This document shows, one piece after another, positions 42,560 to 51,112 of a stretch of 64,000 nucleotides of DNA. This DNA is from Leisingera aquimarina DSM 24565 (GTDB taxonomy: Bacteria; Pseudomonadota; Alphaproteobacteria; Rhodobacterales; Rhodobacteraceae). Position 1 is the stretch's first letter, and each line of letters begins with the position of its first letter. Position numbers and translations under genes: made by a program. The DNA is taken from positions 3,733,070 through 3,797,069 of the forward strand of contig NZ_KI421504.1 in NCBI RefSeq assembly GCF_000473165.1, read 5' to 3'. Below the pieces are notes generated by a model. It was not told the origin of the DNA and did no database searches. It worked only from the letters and a program-made list of their open reading frames with translations.

Positions 42560-43713
42560 CAGTTGCTTCCTCCGCGGCGCAGTTCATTCAGCGGCAGGTA
42601 AGGCACGACGCCCTGGCCTTCGCCGGATTGCTCATCGAGGATGATCTTGTCGACCCGGCCCAGAACCTGTTCCATGGTTTCCAGATACAGGCGCTTACGG
42701 GTGACTTCGGGAGCTTTGGAATACTCCGCCAGAACCGCCGAGAACCGGCTGGCCTCACCCTGGGCTTCGTTGACCACACGGGCGCGGTAGCCTTCGGCGC
42801 GTTCCAGCAGCTCCGCAGCCTGGCCGCGAGCTTCAGCCAGCGCATTGTTGGCATAGGCGTCCGCTTCGTTCTGACGCCGGTCGCGTTCCTGTTCCGCAGC
42901 CTGAACATCACGGAAGGCCGCAATCACTGACGCGGGCGGGTCGGCCTTGTCAAAGTTGACGCGGATGATGTTGATACCGCTGTCATAGTCGTCCAGCGTG
43001 AATTGGATCAGCTCCTGCAGCCGCGAGGCAATCGCACCCCGGTCCCGGTTCAGGATCGGCGCCAGTTCGGACTGGGCGATAATCTCGCGCATCGCCGATT
43101 CCGACACCGCCCGGATGGTGGTGCGGGCGTCGCGCAGGTTGAACAGGAACTTCGCCGGATCGTTGATGTTCCAGACCACCTGGAAATCGATGTCCACAAT
43201 ATTCTCGTCCCCGGTCAGCATCAGCCCGGCTTCCGAGCCGCGGCCGCCGCCAACACCGATGTCTTCGGTCTGTTCACGGGTCACCGGCAGAATTTCCTTG
43301 GTCACCAGCGGCCAGGGCGCAAAGTTCAGGCCCGGCTGCCCGGTCGAGGAATACTCCCCCAGGAACAGCTCAACCGACTGTTCTTCCGGCTTCACGGTGT
43401 AAAAGCTGGCAAAGCCCCACAGCACAGCTGCCGCAACAACGGCCAGCCCCAATGTGCCCTTGGTGAACAGCGGCCCGTTGCCGCCAGAGCCGCCGCCCCG
43501 GCCGCCCCGTCCGCCGGAACCGCCGCGCCCGCCCATCAGGACGCGCAGCTGCTCCTGGCCTTTCTTCACCAGTTCGTCAATCTCGGGGATCTGGGGGTCC
43601 TCCGGCTTGCGGCCGCCGCCGCCGCCATTGTTGCCGCCGTTATTGCCCCGGTTGCCTCCTCCGCCGCCAGAGGAGCCACCGCCCCCCCATGGGCCACCGC
43701 TATTGCCCGCCAT
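42559..43713 (-). CDS. hflK: HflK, SPFH-domain regulator of FtsH
   Basis: 384 aa. A very Gly/Asn-rich N-terminus (residues 1-80, including GGRGGSGGRGGRGGGSGG) precedes a membrane segment (LGLAVVAAAVLWGFASFYTV) and the SPFH domain (FNLRDARTTIRAVSESAMRE; NIIRVNFDKADPPASVIAAF). A C-terminal helical part follows. It is the first gene of hflK-hflC-DUF2065; degP follows after a 259-nt gap. Confidence 0.95.
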   Translation of the reverse strand: MAGNSGGPWGGGGSSGGGGGNRGNNGGNNGGGGGRKPEDPQIPEIDELVKKGQEQLRVLMGGRGGSGGRGGRGGGSGGNGPLFTKGTLGLAVVAAAVLWGFASFYTVKPEEQSVELFLGEYSSTGQPGLNFAPWPLVTKEILPVTREQTEDIGVGGGRGSEAGLMLTGDENIVDIDFQVVWNINDPAKFLFNLRDARTTIRAVSESAMREIIAQSELAPILNRDRGAIASRLQELIQFTLDDYDSGINIIRVNFDKADPPASVIAAFRDVQAAEQERDRRQNEADAYANNALAEARGQAAELLERAEGYRARVVNEAQGEASRFSAVLAEYSKAPEVTRKRLYLETMEQVLGRVDKIILDEQSGEGQGVVPYLPLNELRRGGSN

Positions 43714-43794
43714 TTGTCTCCTATCCGTTTGCTGCCGCCCATGAATGTTTCACAATGGGCGGCATGAGGTCTAAATTGTTGCCGGTCCGCCCGA

Positions 43795-45150
43795 TCAGGT
43801 CGTGCGCACCGGAGTCTTCAGCGTTACCAACTCTTCCGACATTGTCGGGTGGACCGCAACCGTGCGGTCGAAATCTTCCTTGGTTGCCCCCATCTTTACG
43901 GCAATTCCGGCCAGCTGGATCATCTCTCCGGCACCCGGTGCGACAATGTGGCAGCCCAGCACCTTGCGCGTGGCTTTTGACACCACCAGCTTCATCAGCA
44001 CTTTCTGGGCCCGGCCCGCAAAGGCCTGCTGCATCGGCTTGAAGGAGGCCGCATAAACCTCGATCGCTTCCTGCTTGACCGCGTCTTCTTCGCTCAGGCC
44101 CACAGTGCCCATTTCCGGCTGGGTGAAGATCGCCGTCGGGATCAGCTCGTGGTCGGGGCTGGTCGGGTTGCCTTTGAACACTGTTTCGACAAAGGCCATG
44201 CCTTCGCGGATCGCCACCGGCGTCAGATTCACCCGGTCGGTCACATCACCCACCGCAAAGACTGACGGCACGCCGGTCTGGCTGTAGGCATCGACCATGA
44301 TGGCGCCGCCCTTGCCGCGCTCGACGCCGATGTTTTCAAGCCCCAGATTGTCCGCATTGGGCGCGCGGCCCGTGGCATACATCACCTTGTCGAACACATG
44401 TTCATTGCCGTGCGTATCAGTCACCCGGATCTTGCCGCCCTCGGCGCGCATTTCCGTGACATTGGTGTTCAGCTGCAGGTCCACGCCGGCCTCCACCATG
44501 CCTTCTGCGATCACGCCGCGCGCTTCCTCGTCAAAGCCGCGCAGGATCTGCGGGCCGCGGTAGAATTGCGTGGTCCTGACGCCCAAGCCATTCATGATGC
44601 CCGCAAATTCAGACGCGATATAACCGCCGCCGACAATCAGCAGGCTTTCGGGCAGCGTATCCAGGTGGAAAATCTCGTTCGAGGTGATCGCCAGCTCCGA
44701 GCCCGGAAATTCCGGCACGGTCGGCCAGCCGCCGGTCGCGACCAGAATATGCTTGGCCGTCTTGCGAGTGCCATCGGCCAGCTCAACGGTGTGCGCATCG
44801 GCCAGCTTGGCGCGCTGGTCAAAGCTCTCAACACCGTTGTTCTTCAATATGTTGCGGTAAATGCCTTCCAGCCGGTCCAGCTCGCTGTGCAGCTTGCCCT
44901 TGAAAGTATCCCAGTTGAAGGCGCCTGCCTTGATATCCCAACCATAGGCCCGGGCGTCCTCAACCATGCCGGAATATTCCGAGGCAAAAACCATCAGCTT
45001 CTTCGGCACGCAGCCGCGGATCACACAAGTGCCGCCATAGCGGTCCTCTTCGGCCAGCGCCACCTTGACGCCTTCCTGTGCCGCAACGCGCGCGGCGCGC
45101 ACCCCGCCCGAGCCGCCGCCGATGACAAACAGATCGTAATCAAAGCTCAT
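43795..45150 (-). CDS. gor: Glutathione-disulfide reductase
   Basis: FAD/NADPH enzyme of 451 aa that keeps glutathione reduced. The FAD motif is VIGGGSGGVRAARVAA. The redox-active disulfide is Cys42/Cys47 (GGTCVIRGCVPKK). The second nucleotide motif is LIVGGGYIASEFAGI. The C-terminal interface holds the catalytic His (TVAVHPTMSEELVTL). The ATG at 45150 begins MSFDYDLF. It lies downstream of rpiA on the same strand with a 185-nt gap containing a hairpin. Confidence 0.95.
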   Translation of the reverse strand: MSFDYDLFVIGGGSGGVRAARVAAQEGVKVALAEEDRYGGTCVIRGCVPKKLMVFASEYSGMVEDARAYGWDIKAGAFNWDTFKGKLHSELDRLEGIYRNILKNNGVESFDQRAKLADAHTVELADGTRKTAKHILVATGGWPTVPEFPGSELAITSNEIFHLDTLPESLLIVGGGYIASEFAGIMNGLGVRTTQFYRGPQILRGFDEEARGVIAEGMVEAGVDLQLNTNVTEMRAEGGKIRVTDTHGNEHVFDKVMYATGRAPNADNLGLENIGVERGKGGAIMVDAYSQTGVPSVFAVGDVTDRVNLTPVAIREGMAFVETVFKGNPTSPDHELIPTAIFTQPEMGTVGLSEEDAVKQEAIEVYAASFKPMQQAFAGRAQKVLMKLVVSKATRKVLGCHIVAPGAGEMIQLAGIAVKMGATKEDFDRTVAVHPTMSEELVTLKTPVRTT

Positions 45151-45305
45151 GAATTTCCGCCCTTTGCATGTCTTGTGCAGGTGTATCCCATAACGGACCA
45201 CCAAACGCCATATGCCCAAGTGGGCGTTATTCAGCCGCTTTCAACCTTTTGCTGCACAAACACGCGGGGTTGTGAGGCAGAAAACCATCATTGCGGTTAA
45301 GGCGC

Positions 45306-45327
45306 TGCCCGGCCTGCCGGCCGGGCA
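45306..45327 (-). terminator. Hairpin between rpiA and gor
   Basis: TGCCCGGCC (45306-45314), TGCC, GGCCGGGCA (45319-45327), a perfect 9-bp stem 9 nt past the rpiA stop, without a T-run. It suggests that gor also has its own promoter. Confidence 0.45.
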
Positions 45328-45335
45328 AAGACCGA

Positions 45336-46124
45336 TCAATCCTGCAGATCGGTGAACAGGTTGTCGTTCTCGACAAAGTCCAGCTTGTCCTTCTCAACCG
45401 TGCCTTCGTTGATATCGCGCACCTCGACCCTTCCGTCGCCGAAACCGATCACCACTGTGTCGCAGATGTCGATGAACAGCCCGTTCTCGATCACCCCGGG
45501 GATCTGGTTCATCACCAGCGCCAGCTGGCGGGCATTGCCGATACGTTTCAGATGCAGATCAAGAATGTAATTGCCCTCGTCGGTCACAAACGGCGCATCA
45601 CCGTTCATCCGCAGCGTCGTGGTGCGGCCCATCACATCCATCGACACCAGGGTCTCCTCAATCAGCGCCTGGCTGCTCTGCCAGCCGAATGGCAGCACCT
45701 CAACCGGCAGCGGGAAGGCACCCAGGGTCTCAACCGACTTGCTGGCATCCGCAATCACCACCATCTGGTCCGAGGCGGTGGCCACGATCTTCTCCTGCAG
45801 ATGCGCGCCGCCGCCGCCCTTGATCAGGTTCAGATCGGCGTCGAATTCATCCGCGCCGTCGATGGTCATGTCCAGCCATTTGGCCTCGTCCAGCGACACC
45901 ACATTGATGCCCACGTCCCGTGCCAGCGCGGCGGTGCGGCTGGAGGTCGGCACTGCAGTGATCTTCAGCCCGTCGCGGCTCACCATCTCGCCCAGGCAGC
46001 GCACCAGCCAGGCGGCGGTGGAGCCGGTGCCAAGACCAACCCGCATACCATCCTCAACCATTTCAGCCGCCCGTTTGGCAGCAACAAATTTCGCCTTGTC
46101 GATGGGCGACAGCTCTCCGGTCAT
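45336..46124 (-). CDS. rpiA: Ribose-5-phosphate isomerase A
   Basis: Interconverts ribose-5-phosphate and ribulose-5-phosphate (262 aa). RpiA motifs: VGLGTGSTAAWLVRCLGE, MTIDGADEFDADLNLIKGGG with the catalytic Asp/Glu region, and ILDLHLKRIGNARQL. The C-terminus after about residue 230 (VEVRDINEGTVEKDKLDF) is longer than in E. coli but usual in Rhodobacteraceae. The ATG at 46124 begins MTGELSPIDKAKF. Confidence 0.95.
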   Translation of the reverse strand: MTGELSPIDKAKFVAAKRAAEMVEDGMRVGLGTGSTAAWLVRCLGEMVSRDGLKITAVPTSSRTAALARDVGINVVSLDEAKWLDMTIDGADEFDADLNLIKGGGGAHLQEKIVATASDQMVVIADASKSVETLGAFPLPVEVLPFGWQSSQALIEETLVSMDVMGRTTTLRMNGDAPFVTDEGNYILDLHLKRIGNARQLALVMNQIPGVIENGLFIDICDTVVIGFGDGRVEVRDINEGTVEKDKLDFVENDNLFTDLQD

Positions 46125-46267
46125 CAGGTGACTCCATGAATACGCGTTTGCTGCGGTTATAAGCGGTTTGCCGCCTCTGTGCGAGGGGGCTTGCAGCGGA
46201 TTCCGGCGCCGCGGCTGGAAATGCGCGGCGGCCGGGCTATTGGTTTTCAACTCGGGGGATCAAAACC

Positions 46268-47044
46268 ATGCTGCAATTCGACGAAGACACCGCCCGCGTG
46301 CTGGAAGATGCCTATCAGGGCGCTGATGTGTCGCAGCGGCGGCGGACCAGTTTCGACGCGCTGACGCCCGAGCCCGGCGACCGCATCCTGGATCTGGGCT
46401 GCGGCAACGGGCTGCTGACGCTGGAACTGGCCCGCGCTGTCGGCCCCGCAGGCCATGTGACCGGGTTGGACGCCAGCCCCGACATGCTGGCCGCCGCCCG
46501 CAACCGCCTGGAGGGGCGCGCCAATACCACTCTGGCCGAGGGCGATGCTGCCCGGCTGCCGTTTGAACCGGAAAGCTTTGACAAAGCCGTTTCGCTGCAA
46601 GTGTTCGAGTATTTGACCGACCGCCGCCCGGCTCTGCGCGCCTTGCATAAGGCGTTGAAGCCCGGCGGGCGGCTGGTGGTTGGTGACATGCATTGGGACA
46701 CCCTGGCCTGGCACAGCGACAATACCACCCGCATGAACCGGATGCTGGAGGCCTGGAGCCGCCACATGGCCGTGCGCGATCTGCCTGCAAAACTGCCGTT
46801 CGAAATGCGCAGCTGCGGGTTCGAAGTCCAGCAAGTGAAGCCGCTTGCCGTCTGCGACACCACCCTGCGCCCGGACGGGCTGGCAGCGATGATGATCCAG
46901 CTGATCCGCGCCTTTGCGGTGGACATCGGCTCCACCGACCCCGACGATGCCGCCGCCTGGGCACAAGAACAGCAGGAACTGGCCGCCGAGGGCAGATTCT
47001 TCATGTCGCTCACCCATTTTGTCTGCACCGCCCGGCGGCAATAG
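46268..47044 (+). CDS. Class I SAM-dependent methyltransferase (UbiE/Coq5-like)
   Basis: 258 aa. Motif I is ILDLGCGNGLLTLELARAVG, followed by VTGLDASPDMLAAARNRLEG, EGDAARLPFEPESFDKAVSL and LHKALKPGGRLVVGD. The C-terminal 100 residues are a helical lid with MRSCGFEVQQVKPL. It is probably a small-molecule methyltransferase; the substrate is unknown. It diverges from rpiA. Confidence 0.87.
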   Translation: MLQFDEDTARVLEDAYQGADVSQRRRTSFDALTPEPGDRILDLGCGNGLLTLELARAVGPAGHVTGLDASPDMLAAARNRLEGRANTTLAEGDAARLPFEPESFDKAVSLQVFEYLTDRRPALRALHKALKPGGRLVVGDMHWDTLAWHSDNTTRMNRMLEAWSRHMAVRDLPAKLPFEMRSCGFEVQQVKPLAVCDTTLRPDGLAAMMIQLIRAFAVDIGSTDPDDAAAWAQEQQELAAEGRFFMSLTHFVCTARRQ

Positions 47045-47175
47045 CCACCTGAAGCGCAGACAGGACCCCCCCTCCGGCGCGCCGGCAGCGAAACATGCAT
47101 CACAAAGGCGGGTTTCCTATTGGAAACGCCGGAAACGAACACGTATTCCGGGCGTCTGCGTCATAATATTGCGTC

Positions 47176-47883
47176 ATGAAACCCGAATACCGCCTGCACT
47201 ACGCCCCCGACAATGCTTCACTGGTCATCCGGCTGGTGCTGGAGGAGCTTGGCCAGCCGTTTGACACCGCTCTCGTCGACCGCAAGGCAAAGGCACAGCG
47301 CAGCGCCGAATACCTGGCGCTTAATCCGAGCGGGCTGATCCCGGTGCTTGAAACACCCGATGGCCCGGTGTTTGAAACCGCCGCCATCCTGCTGTGGCTG
47401 TCCGGCCGGCATGGGGCGATGGCCCCGGCAGCAGGGTCCGCGGATTACGCGCCATTCCTGAAATGGCTGTTCTTTGCCTCCAACACCTTGCATGCTGATC
47501 TGCGGATGCTGTTCTATCCGCAAAAATACATCGGTGATGACCGCGCCCAGCAGGCCCAGCTGCAGTCCGTCATCCGTCAGCGGCTGCATCAGCATCTGAC
47601 CAGTCTCGACCGCGCCGCCGCAGAACGGCCTGCCTGGCTCGGCGCGCCGCAACCGTCGGTGCTGGACTACTACCTGGCCTGCCAGATGCGCTGGATGGGG
47701 CTTTACCCTGCCGATGCGGACAGATCCTGGTTCCGTACCGGAGACTACCCCAGCCTGCAGCGCCTCTGCGCCGGGCTCGAACACCGCCCCGCCGTTGCCA
47801 AAGCGTGCGAGGCCGAGGGCCTCGGCGCCACCCCGTTCACATTCCCGGCCTACGCCAATCCCCCAGAAGGATCAGCCACCTGA
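47176..47883 (+). CDS. Glutathione S-transferase family protein
   Basis: 235 aa. The N-terminal thioredoxin fold reads YRLHYAPDNASLVIRLVLEE, with NPSGLIPVLETPDGPVFETA as the glutathione site. The C-terminal helical domain includes QPSVLDYYLACQMRWMG. Residue Ser16 in DNASLV is a candidate for thiol activation (beta/zeta-like). It is translationally coupled to sdaA: its TGA overlaps the sdaA ATG (TGATG). Confidence 0.88.
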   Translation: MKPEYRLHYAPDNASLVIRLVLEELGQPFDTALVDRKAKAQRSAEYLALNPSGLIPVLETPDGPVFETAAILLWLSGRHGAMAPAAGSADYAPFLKWLFFASNTLHADLRMLFYPQKYIGDDRAQQAQLQSVIRQRLHQHLTSLDRAAAERPAWLGAPQPSVLDYYLACQMRWMGLYPADADRSWFRTGDYPSLQRLCAGLEHRPAVAKACEAEGLGATPFTFPAYANPPEGSAT

Positions 47884-49256
47884 TGTTCCTCTCCGTTTTC
47901 GACATGTTCAAAGTGGGCATCGGCCCGTCCTCCTCGCACACCATGGGGCCGATGGTCGCCGCCGCGCGCTTCCTCGACCTGATGCGCGCCTCGCCGTTTG
48001 AATTCCACGGTCTGCGCGCCTCGCTGCACGGCTCGCTTGCCTTCACCGGCGTCGGCCACGCCACCGACCGCGCCACCATCCTCGGCCTCGGCGGCTTTGT
48101 CGCCCATGACTATGATGACGCCAAGGCCGAGGCCTTCCTGGCGGAGCTAGACAAGACCCATACCATGCACCCCGAGGGGCTGGGCGAACTGCGCTTCGAC
48201 CCCAAGGCCGACATGATCTTCGACTATGATCATGCGCTGCCGGGCCATTCCAACGGTATGATCCTGATGGCCACTGACGCCCAGGGCGACGTGATCCTGA
48301 AACAGGTCTACTACTCGATCGGCGGCGGCTTTGTCGTCACCGAGGAAGAACTGGCCCAGGGCAAGGCAACCGACGAAGGCGACCCGGTCCCCTTCCCGTT
48401 CAAGTCCGCCGCCGAGATGCTGGAAATGGCGAAATCCAGCGGCAAATCCGTCGCGGACATGAAGCGCGCCAATGAGATCGCCCGCGGCTGCGAGGACAGC
48501 CTCGCCAAGGGCACCGCCCGCATCTGGCAGGTGATGAACGACTGCATCAACCGCGGGCTGGAGCGCGATGGCATCCTGCCCGGCGGCCTCAACGTGCGCC
48601 GCCGCGCCAAGGGCATCCATGACGCGCTGATGGCCGAACGCGGCATGAACCTGACAGCGCCGCACACCATCAACGACTGGATGAGCGTCTATGCGATGGC
48701 GGTGAACGAGGAAAACGCGGCCGGCGGCCAGGTCGTGACCGCCCCCACCAATGGCGCGGCCGGCACCCTGCCTGCAGTGATCCGCTATTACCTCGACCAT
48801 GTACCAGGTGCGTCCGAGACCCATGTGGAGGATTTCCTGCTGACCGCCGCCGCGATTGCCGGCCTAGTCAAATACAACGCATCGATCTCGGGCGCCGAAG
48901 CCGGCTGCCAGGCCGAGGTCGGCTCGGCCGCCGCCATGTCCGCAGCGGGCCTCTGCGCCGTGATGGGCGGCACGCCTGAACAGGTCGAGAACGCCGCCGA
49001 AATCGCACTGGAGCATCACCTCGGCATGACCTGCGATCCGGTGAAGGGCCTGGTGCAGGTCCCCTGCATTGAGCGCAACGGCCTGGCAGCGATCAAGGCC
49101 GTCTCCGCCGCATCCCTCGCTCTGCGCGGCGACGGCCAGCACTTTGTGCCGCTGGATGCCTGCATCGAGACCATGCGCCAGACCGGCGCCGACATGCATG
49201 ACAAGTATAAGGAAACCTCGCTCGGCGGCCTGGCGGTGAACGTGCCGAACTGCTGA
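47883..49256 (+). CDS. sdaA: L-serine ammonia-lyase (iron-sulfur)
   Basis: Deaminates L-serine to pyruvate and ammonia using a [4Fe-4S] cluster. The single-chain type of 457 aa starts [20 protein letters not shown] in the beta domain. The alpha domain has [20 protein letters not shown], and the cluster Cys lie in [16 protein letters not shown] and [19 protein letters not shown]. It shares a transcript with the upstream GST and is followed by a large compound hairpin. Confidence 0.95.
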   Translation: MFLSVFDMFKVGIGPSSSHTMGPMVAAARFLDLMRASPFEFHGLRASLHGSLAFTGVGHATDRATILGLGGFVAHDYDDAKAEAFLAELDKTHTMHPEGLGELRFDPKADMIFDYDHALPGHSNGMILMATDAQGDVILKQVYYSIGGGFVVTEEELAQGKATDEGDPVPFPFKSAAEMLEMAKSSGKSVADMKRANEIARGCEDSLAKGTARIWQVMNDCINRGLERDGILPGGLNVRRRAKGIHDALMAERGMNLTAPHTINDWMSVYAMAVNEENAAGGQVVTAPTNGAAGTLPAVIRYYLDHVPGASETHVEDFLLTAAAIAGLVKYNASISGAEAGCQAEVGSAAAMSAAGLCAVMGGTPEQVENAAEIALEHHLGMTCDPVKGLVQVPCIERNGLAAIKAVSAASLALRGDGQHFVPLDACIETMRQTGADMHDKYKETSLGGLAVNVPNC

Positions 49257-49280
49257 ATTGGGTAAACTAACGCAACACAA

Positions 49281-49344
49281 GGCCCGTGCCTGACCTTGGG
49301 AGGGCGCAAAAGCGCCTTCCCGCGGGGAAGGTCAGGCGCGGGCC
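49281..49344. repeat. Compound hairpin after sdaA
   Basis: The outer arms 49281-49297 (GGCCCGTGCCTGACCTT) and 49328-49344 pair over 17 nt with one G-T. Inside, GGGAGGGCGC (49298-49307) pairs with GCGCCTTCCC (49312-49321) around an AAAA loop. It can terminate or stabilise the sdaA mRNA. The layout resembles REP-type palindromic units. Confidence 0.6.
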
Positions 49345-49441
49345 GTGCCGCTGCGCGACACGGCCCAAACAGACACTGCGTTCCGTCTTTTGCCAGCAAC
49401 TCCCGCTTGCGCCGCACATCTCGCAGGCCTAGCGTGGCGCC

Positions 49442-50356
49442 ATGACACAGGACCGCCCCCTCCTCGGCATTGCCCTGATGCTGGGTTTCTGCATGGTGAT
49501 CCCGCTTGGCGACGCTATCGCCAAACTGCTGACCAACCGGGTGCCGGTCGCACAAATCGTCTTCATCCGTTTTGCCGCCCAGGCCGCACTCCTGCTGCCC
49601 CTGGCGCTGGCCATGCGGCTGCCGCTCAGCCTGTCGCGCCGGGTGGCGCCGCTGCTGTTCCTGCGGACCCTGCTGCAAATGGGCGGCATCGCCGCGATGT
49701 TCACCGCCTTCCGCTACTTGCCCTTGGCCGACGCGGTGGCGATTGCCTTTGTGATGCCCTTCCTGATGCTGCTCCTTGGCAAATACGTGCTGAAGGAACA
49801 GGTCGGCCTGCGCCGCCTCGGCGCCTGCGTTGTCGGCTTCGCCGGCACCCTGCTGGTGATCCAGCCCAGCTTTGCCGCCGTCGGCTGGAACGCGCTCTGG
49901 CCGCTGTTGGTGGCGGTGATCTTTGCCCTCTTTATGCTGGTCACCCGCAAGATCGCCAAGGAAACTGACCCGATCTCGCTGCAGGCCGTGGCCGGCGCCA
50001 TGGGCACGGTGCTGCTCGCGCCGGTGTTCCTGATCGGCGATGCCATCAGCCTGCCTGCCCTCTCCGCCAGCCCGCCGCCGCAAGACACCTGGAGCCTGCT
50101 GGCCGCCGCGGGCGCCCTTGGCACCGTGGCGCATCTGATGATGACCTGGAGCCTGCGCTTTGCCCCCACCTCCACCCTTGCCTCGATGCAATACCTGGAA
50201 ATCCCGGTGGCGGTATTCTTCGGCTGGCTGATCTTTGCGGAACTCCCGAACATGCTGGCAGCCTTCGGCATCCTCCTGACCATCAGCGCGGGCCTTTATG
50301 CAGTGATGCGCGAGCGCAAGGCCTCTGAAACTGAAGAACGCATCAACCCCGCCTGA
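49442..50356 (+). CDS. EamA/DMT-family transporter
   Basis: 304 aa with about ten hydrophobic segments in two EamA halves. The first includes LRTLLQMGGIAAMFTAFRYL and LADAVAIAFVMPFLMLLLGK, and the second STLASMQYLEIPVAVFFGWL and the terminal LLTISAGLYAVMRERK. This branch resembles RhaT/RarD-like carriers; the substrate is unknown. Its 3' end overlaps the convergent thiamine pyrophosphokinase gene by 14 nt. Confidence 0.88.
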   Translation: MTQDRPLLGIALMLGFCMVIPLGDAIAKLLTNRVPVAQIVFIRFAAQAALLLPLALAMRLPLSLSRRVAPLLFLRTLLQMGGIAAMFTAFRYLPLADAVAIAFVMPFLMLLLGKYVLKEQVGLRRLGACVVGFAGTLLVIQPSFAAVGWNALWPLLVAVIFALFMLVTRKIAKETDPISLQAVAGAMGTVLLAPVFLIGDAISLPALSASPPPQDTWSLLAAAGALGTVAHLMMTWSLRFAPTSTLASMQYLEIPVAVFFGWLIFAELPNMLAAFGILLTISAGLYAVMRERKASETEERINPA

Positions 50357-51005
50357 CCGCAGCCATCACATCCGGCAGCAGCCGCCGCGGCACAATCGCC
50401 AGCAGCCCCGGCCCCTCCGGCACCAGCCGCACCGGCCCCAAGGCCCGGTTCGACGTGCCGATCCGCCCCATCGGCGACATCTGCAGGCCGTCAATGGGCC
50501 ACTCCAGCCCGTCGGACCGCCCCGTCACCGCCTGCATCGGAAAGAGCGAAATCACCTCCCCCGCCTCCGCAGGCAGTTCAACTGCATGGGTCAGGTGGAA
50601 AATCACCTCGGTCCCGCCAATCAGCACACACGGCGTGTCATGCCCCTGCACCAGCGTGTTGAACGCCGCCAGCTGATGATCCACCCGCGCGCCCAGAAAC
50701 CCCACCGCCAGCACCACCGGCGCTGCAACAGACCGCAAGGCCTTATCGAAATCGGTGCTGTCCTGCTCCGCCACCGGAAACAAGTTGCCCGGCGGCAGCT
50801 GCGCGCGCGCATCCTCTGCCAGCGAGTCGAAATCACCGATCACCGCGCTTGGCACATGCCCCGCGGCCAGTGCCGCAGCAGCCCCGCCATCGGCCGCCAC
50901 AAGCACCGGCGCCAGTGCCAGCGCCTCCTCCAGATCGCCGGATCCAAGCTCACCGCCGCCAACCAGGGTGATTGGTTCCGATACATCAACAATCAGACGG
51001 TTCAT
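50343..51005 (-). CDS. Thiamine pyrophosphokinase
   Basis: Converts thiamine to thiamine diphosphate (220 aa). The N-terminal catalytic domain has [28 protein letters not shown] and EQDSTDFDKALR, carrying the conserved Asp residues, and VGFLGARVDHQLAAFNTL. The C-terminal half is the TPK beta domain (HAVELPAEAGEVISLFPMQA; RALGPVRLVPEGPGLL). The start is ATG 51005, with an alternative ATG at 51014. No thiamine riboswitch is seen upstream. It diverges from the acidic-repeat gene. Confidence 0.9.
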   Translation of the reverse strand: MNRLIVDVSEPITLVGGGELGSGDLEEALALAPVLVAADGGAAAALAAGHVPSAVIGDFDSLAEDARAQLPPGNLFPVAEQDSTDFDKALRSVAAPVVLAVGFLGARVDHQLAAFNTLVQGHDTPCVLIGGTEVIFHLTHAVELPAEAGEVISLFPMQAVTGRSDGLEWPIDGLQMSPMGRIGTSNRALGPVRLVPEGPGLLAIVPRRLLPDVMAAVRRG

Positions 51006-51112
51006 GGGGCGCATTCCTGGCAGTTTCGGAAACAAGTCACAATGTGAACACAAAATGATACGATCAATTGCACGGATTCGAGCAAAATTGGTCCTTCAAG
51101 CCAATATGGTAA

